Below the pieces are notes generated by a model. That model had not been told where the DNA came from. It saw nothing but the letters and a program-made list of their open reading frames with translations, and searched no databases. This document shows, in pieces, positions 60,506 to 64,000 of a stretch of 64,000 nucleotides of DNA (positions within the stretch are counted from its first letter, which is position 1; each line of letters opens with the position of its first letter). The stretch spans positions 42,431-106,430 of the forward strand of contig NZ_KB894130.1 in the NCBI RefSeq assembly GCF_000374365.1, in the 5' to 3' direction. This DNA comes from Bacteroides gallinarum DSM 18171 = JCM 13658. GTDB lineage: Bacteria > Bacteroidota > Bacteroidia > Bacteroidales > Bacteroidaceae. Made by a program: the position numbers and the translations under genes.

Positions 60506-60817
60506 ATGACCCGATTTGAGATAGAAGAGAAAATCGTTGCCATGCTGAAAACCGTATTCGACCCGGAAATTCCGGTGAACGTGTACGACCTGGGGCTAAT
60601 CTACAAGATAGATGTTTCCGACAGCGGAGAGGCAATCATAGATATGACCCTGACAGCTCCCAACTGCCCTGCGGCGGACTTCATCATGGAAGATATCCGC
60701 CAGAAGATAGAGTCGATAGACGGCGTGTCCTCCGCCGTTATCAACCTGGTATTCGAGCCCGAATGGGACAAGGATATGATGAGCGAAGAAGCCAAGCTGG
60801 AACTGGGTTTCCTTTGA
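60506..60817 (+). CDS. DUF59/MIP18-family iron-sulfur assembly protein
   Basis: A 103-aa protein of the MIP18 (DUF59) family, whose members (SufT, PaaD) help insert Fe-S clusters. The signature VFDPEIPVNVYDLGLIYKI (about 18-36) and DMTLTAPNCPAADFI, containing the conserved Cys, are clear. It lies between radC and lpxH on the same strand, with 75- and 30-base gaps. No suf genes are present in the window, so the client is unknown. Confidence 0.88.
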   Translation: MTRFEIEEKIVAMLKTVFDPEIPVNVYDLGLIYKIDVSDSGEAIIDMTLTAPNCPAADFIMEDIRQKIESIDGVSSAVINLVFEPEWDKDMMSEEAKLELGFL

Positions 60818-60847
60818 TTAACCACACTGCTAATAACGGATAATAAG

Positions 60848-61612
60848 ATGAAGAACGTATATTTCCTCTCGGACGCGCATCTGGGTTCACGCGCCATTGA
60901 ACACGGACGGACACAGGAACGACGGTTGGTGAACTTCCTCGACAGTATCAAACACAAGGCATCTGCCGTATACCTGCTGGGAGACATGTTCGACTTCTGG
61001 TACGAGTTCCGCACGGTCGTGCCCAAGGGTTACACCCGTTTTCTCGGCAAGCTGTCCGAGCTGACAGACAGGGGCGTGGAGGTACACTTCTTCACCGGCA
61101 ACCACGACATCTGGTGCGGGGATTACCTGAGTAAGGAATGCGGGGTAATCATCCACCGCGAGCCCCTCACCACGGAAATCTACGGGAAAGAGTTCTACCT
61201 TGCCCACGGCGACGGGCTGGGCGACCCGGACAAGAAGTTCAAACTGCTGCGTACCATGTTCCACAGCCGCACCCTCCAGGCTCTGTTCTCCGCCCTCCAC
61301 CCCCGCTGGAGCGTAGAGCTCGGACTGACATGGGCCAAACACAGCCGCCTGAAAAGGATAGACGGGAAAGAGCCCGACTATATGGGCGAGAACAACGAAC
61401 ACCTGGTGCTGTACACCAAAGAGTACCTGAAAAGCCACCCGGACATCAACTTCTTCATCTACGGACACCGCCACATCGAGTTAGACCTGATGCTGAGCTC
61501 CACCACCCGTGTACTTATCCTGGGCGACTGGATAAACTACTTCTCGTATGCCGTATTCGACGGCGAGAACCTGTTCCTGGAGGAGTTCATCGAAGGGGAA
61601 ACCAAGCTGTAG
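60848..61612 (+). CDS. lpxH: UDP-2,3-diacylglucosamine diphosphatase
   Basis: A 254-aa calcineurin-type phosphoesterase that hydrolyses UDP-diacylglucosamine to lipid X in lipid A synthesis. Metal motifs are FLSDAHLGS (about 5-13), LGDMFDFW, TGNHDIWCG, LAHGDG and YGHRHIE, in the order expected. LpxH length is about 240. The Bacteroidota enzyme is sometimes annotated only as a phosphoesterase; LpxH is the best call because of DxH and GD-x2-D-x-W spacing. It follows the DUF59 gene by 30 bases. Confidence 0.88.
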   Translation: MKNVYFLSDAHLGSRAIEHGRTQERRLVNFLDSIKHKASAVYLLGDMFDFWYEFRTVVPKGYTRFLGKLSELTDRGVEVHFFTGNHDIWCGDYLSKECGVIIHREPLTTEIYGKEFYLAHGDGLGDPDKKFKLLRTMFHSRTLQALFSALHPRWSVELGLTWAKHSRLKRIDGKEPDYMGENNEHLVLYTKEYLKSHPDINFFIYGHRHIELDLMLSSTTRVLILGDWINYFSYAVFDGENLFLEEFIEGETKL

Positions 61613-61736
61613 ACTATTCGCCCCGACGGGCAAGAATTGTTTATTCTTATTAAATGATTACGAAAAAGCGACGGGTTACGGAACTTTTTCGCCTGCAATC
61701 TTGTAATATCATCATAACTATTAAAACAACACCGTT

Positions 61737-61946
61737 ATGGATGATATGATTTACAGAAATGATTCTATTGCCGAAGAGAATATAGACCCCAACGGCCGCC
61801 CGGCAAAAAACGAGTTCGAGGAGTGGAGTGAGGAAGTTACCGAACGTACAGACCTCGGATACAAAAACAAGAAAGTAAAATCTGCCAGGAAGCGGAAAAA
61901 GCTGATTAAAGAAATGGACGAGATAATCAAGGAGGAACTGAAATAA
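61737..61946 (+). CDS. small charged protein of unknown function
   Basis: A 69-aa highly charged protein with no hydrophobic segment. An acidic first half (residues 1-40) is followed by a lysine-rich helix (KKVKSARKRKKLIKEMDEIIKEEL). The ATG follows an A-rich leader (AACAACACCGTT). It lies beyond an 8-bp hairpin (61661-61668 with 61684-61691). Codon use looks like coding sequence, but no family is recognised and it may be spurious. Confidence 0.45.
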   Translation: MDDMIYRNDSIAEENIDPNGRPAKNEFEEWSEEVTERTDLGYKNKKVKSARKRKKLIKEMDEIIKEELK

Positions 61947-61960
61947 AGGTTCACCACAAC

Positions 61961-62133
61961 AGATTACACGAAGCGACACAGATTGGTACGGATTGAGTAC
62001 AGTTAGTACGAAGTAAAATGAATTAGTGCGAATTGGTACAGGTCGGTACGAAGCGATACGAATTAATACGGATTGGTACAGGTCGGTACGAAGCGATACG
62101 AATTAGCACGAATTAATACGGATTGGTACGGAT
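61961..62133. repeat. 10-bp-period repeat array with inverted borders
   Basis: About 17 consecutive decamers, mostly ending in TACG (GATTGGTACG, AAGCGATACG, AATTAATACG, GGTCGGTACG and variants), run without phase shift from 61961 to 62130. A 34-base stretch (62032-62065) is repeated exactly at 62072-62105, a 40-base period. The array is bordered by TTCACCACAACAGATTACACG (about 61950-61970) and, inverted, by a matching segment at about 62155-62184 containing ATCTGTGGTGA. It lies in the gap before the alkaline phosphatase 3' end. Confidence 0.85.
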
Positions 62134-62192
62134 ATTTTCTTTATCGAGAATAAAATCCATACCAATCCGTATAATCTGTGGTGAAAGAAAGC

Positions 62193-63593
62193 TTATTTAT
62201 ACCCCGCCGCTTTCGCTATGCGCTTCGGTATCTCCGTATTGTCCATTTTGCCGGTAAACAGGTCGGAGCCCGCACCTATGGCAAATACAGGAACGTATCC
62301 CGCCGTATGTCCCGTGCTGGTCCACCCTACCATTGCTATCTGACTCATCACTTTCCGGGCAGCGGCAGCCAAAGGTTCGGTCTTGGCATACAGGCTCTCC
62401 TCGAAAACGACCTTGTTCTTTACGAAAGATGTTTCGTATTCGTCGCGGAGCATCTTCTCCTGTTCCCAGGTCAGGGGCAGCTCTTTCCAGAAACCCATTT
62501 TATCGGCAAGCAATGCCTTGACCTGTTCCCATGAGGCTCTGCCCGATTTCTCTTTCCGCAGGTCGGTAATCGCTTTGGAAAGGAGGTCTTGGGATTGTTT
62601 TTGGTTCAGCAAGGATTTCAGGTGCAGTTCGTATTTGCCGGTTCCCAGTCCCAAGCCGCCGGTTTCGTGGTCGGCAGTTACGACAATCAACGTTTCCTTC
62701 GGATGCTTCTTGTAGAATTCATAAGCCACCTTTACGGCATTATCCATGTCTATTACTTCTTCGAAAACCGTGGCAGGGTCGTTGCTGTGGCAAGCCCAGT
62801 CTATCTTACCGCCTTCCACCATAAGGAAGAAACCTTTATTGTTTCCTTTGGTCAAGAAAGAAATAGCACTCTCCGTTATCTCCGCCAGGGTAAGGTCGCC
62901 CTCCTTGCGGTCGATAGCATAAGGCAAGCAAGAAGGCTGCGCACCCTCTTTCTGAATAAGAATCATCTTCTTCGCATCTGCCGCCTTAGCTTTGTATTCG
63001 TCCAGCCCCCTGGCAATGGTATAGCCCGCTTCTTCCAAAATGGGGAAGATACTCGGCGCCGCCTTCTTATCGGCAGTCGTGGCGGGTTTCAGGAAACCGC
63101 CGCCGGCATGGAAGTCGAAACCTGCTTTCGGAAGGTCCAGAGCTATCTCGTAGTACATGCTACGGTTGGGTTGGTGGGCATAGAACGCCGCAGGAGTGGC
63201 ATGGTCTACACTGACGCTGGTAGTGATGCCTACCTTCTTCCCGGCCTTCTTCGCTCTCTCGGCAACGGTTTGCAGGACATTCTTTTCATCGTCCATGCCG
63301 ATAGCACCGTTATATGTCTTTTCGCCGGTAGCAAGAGCCGTGCCCGCCGCCGAAGAGTCCGTTACGGAATTGGTAGCGGAAAAGGTGGTAGCCACGGAAG
63401 CAACCGGGAAGGTGGTGAACAAAAGCGGTTTCACCCCGATACGCCCTTCCTGTTCCGCCAGGTACATCTCCGTACCGTTTACCTGATTCACTCCCATTCC
63501 ATCGCCGATGAAATAGAATACATACTTTGCCTGCCCTGCATAGGATGTGCCTGCCAGCAGGACAAAGAACAACACATACATCAATCGTTTCAT
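62193..63593 (-). CDS. secreted alkaline phosphatase
   Basis: A 466-aa PhoA-superfamily enzyme with a signal peptide (to AGTSYAG, about residue 20). Metal-binding Asp31 is in FIGDGMG; the phosphorylated serine is Ser80 in TDSSAAGTALATG (78-90). VSVDHATPAAFYAH, GKIDWACHSND and VVTADHETGGLG supply further zinc ligands. It releases phosphate from esters in the periplasm or outside. It stands alone on the minus strand between the decamer repeat and the transposase. A pho-box was not identified. Confidence 0.93.
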   Translation of the reverse strand: MKRLMYVLFFVLLAGTSYAGQAKYVFYFIGDGMGVNQVNGTEMYLAEQEGRIGVKPLLFTTFPVASVATTFSATNSVTDSSAAGTALATGEKTYNGAIGMDDEKNVLQTVAERAKKAGKKVGITTSVSVDHATPAAFYAHQPNRSMYYEIALDLPKAGFDFHAGGGFLKPATTADKKAAPSIFPILEEAGYTIARGLDEYKAKAADAKKMILIQKEGAQPSCLPYAIDRKEGDLTLAEITESAISFLTKGNNKGFFLMVEGGKIDWACHSNDPATVFEEVIDMDNAVKVAYEFYKKHPKETLIVVTADHETGGLGLGTGKYELHLKSLLNQKQSQDLLSKAITDLRKEKSGRASWEQVKALLADKMGFWKELPLTWEQEKMLRDEYETSFVKNKVVFEESLYAKTEPLAAAARKVMSQIAMVGWTSTGHTAGYVPVFAIGAGSDLFTGKMDNTEIPKRIAKAAGYK

Positions 63594-63735
63594 AAGTCTA
63601 TTTATTTGAAGTTGTCTAAATAAGGTTGCCTATAAGCTACCGCACTCTTACGGATAAACAAAGATAGCGATTTTAAATTATCCGCCTATGACGATAGCAT
63701 TAAAAAAAGGGACATTCAGTAAATAATATAAAATC

Positions 63736-63783
63736 AGCCAACTAATTCATACACAAAATATTGCGAATTAGCTGGCTTTTTTG
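63736..63783 (+). terminator. hairpin with T run before the transposase
   Basis: AGCCAACTAATTC (63736-63748) and GAATTAGCTGGCT (63765-63777) pair with one mismatch and are followed by six T residues. It could stop outside transcription from entering the insertion sequence or be part of its left end. No terminal inverted repeat can be confirmed because the element runs off the window. Confidence 0.6.
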
Positions 63784-63850
63784 TATCTTTAGGTATTCCC
63801 CCGCAAATAAGGTTTGAAGGCCAAAACGGGGGAAATTCCCCGACTAAGAT

Positions 63851-64000
63851 ATGGCTAAGATACAAAATATTTCCGAAATTCACCCAACTTTGGGCTTCAC
63901 AGAATTTGATGTTCTGGAAAAATACCGCAAAAGTTTTAATGAGAGTGAGCTTGGCAGGCTTCACTCAGTGTTCCCGTTTGAACGCATGGCAAAAGCCGCA
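63851..64000 (+). CDS. transposase, 5' part (runs off the window)
   Basis: Fifty codons from ATG at 63851, MAKIQNISEIHPTLGFTEFD onward, continue to the window end without a stop. The start (FTEFDVLEKYRKSFNESELGRLHSVFPFERMAKAA) matches my memory of the N-terminus of an insertion-sequence transposase widespread in Bacteroides; I cannot name its IS family. A minus-strand frame over the same DNA is less plausible. The upstream hairpin and the lone position beyond phoA fit an insertion sequence. Confidence 0.6.
   Translation, partial: MAKIQNISEIHPTLGFTEFDVLEKYRKSFNESELGRLHSVFPFERMAKAA

Noticed and set aside
61961..62133. CRISPR array or coding repeat
   Set aside because: The period is 10 bases without spacers, and no frame through it encodes a plausible protein.
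63734..63964. 76-aa minus-strand frame at the right edge
   Set aside because: The plus-strand frame from 63851 has a transposase-like N-terminus and continues open to the window end, which is a better explanation.

Overview
The window comes from a gut-type member of the Bacteroidota, most likely a Bacteroides species. The evidence is a SusC/SusD pair with surface lipoproteins, promoters of the TTTG ... TAnnTTTG type, A-rich leaders without strong Shine-Dalgarno sites, an N-succinylornithine carbamoyltransferase of the Bacteroides fragilis type, a NigD-like lipoprotein, and a DeoR-controlled glpABC operon with its own outer-membrane porin. The genus is an inference from gene content.

Layout. 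1-1.6 kb: edge of a prophage-like element (terminase small subunit and an unknown gene) beside a tRNA-Gly/tRNA-Leu pair. 2-5.9 kb (minus strand): prmC-recX-pyrE-SRPBCC-argH. 5.9-13.1 kb (plus): ribD, a surface lipoprotein, uppS, bamA and two ompH/skp genes, i.e. envelope biogenesis. 13.4-16.8 kb: a secreted HAD phosphatase, an OprP-type porin and a propeller-like secreted protein, headed by the C-terminal remnant of a glpT paralogue. 16.9-19.2 kb: murI, a small DUF2007-like gene and proB. 19.7-37.8 kb: an AT-rich glucosamine/N-acetylglucosamine glycan locus lying between proB and proA. 38.0-41.1 kb: proA, argF' and a rhodanese lipoprotein. 41.3-50.8 kb: a glycerol-3-phosphate operon (glpA-B-C-T-GDPD-porin, minus strand) with a divergent glpR. 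51.0-56.8 kb: nigD-like gene, acyltransferase, ddl, rluD, PASTA protein and rpmH (all minus), then efp on the plus strand. 57.2-64 kb: a secreted unknown, glycosyltransferase, radC, a DUF59 gene, lpxH, a small unknown, an alkaline phosphatase and the start of a transposase.

How the genes work together. The 19.7-37.8 kb locus reads as one pathway. A sugar-sensing AraC/LacI-hybrid regulator overlaps the SusC start. SusC/SusD and a surface lipoprotein import oligosaccharides. Two GH20 hexosaminidases and a GH2 exo-beta-glucosaminidase release GlcNAc and GlcN. A membrane acetyltransferase related to HGSNAT/NagX could acetylate periplasmic GlcN to GlcNAc. An MFS permease, a ROK kinase, NagA and NagB then feed fructose-6-phosphate. 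The glp operon similarly covers every step from the outer membrane to dihydroxyacetone phosphate. The alkaline phosphatase and secreted HAD phosphatase add to an organophosphate theme.

Several intergenic regions carry short repeat arrays: a 10-bp-period array at 61.96 kb, a 22-23-bp array of GAAACAAAGTGTTC-like units at 58.2 kb, a 16-bp array at 56.9 kb, a 25-bp perfect inverted repeat at 50.9 kb and REP-like hairpins at 40.6 kb. All functions are read from sequence motifs and recalled family knowledge. No database search was run.
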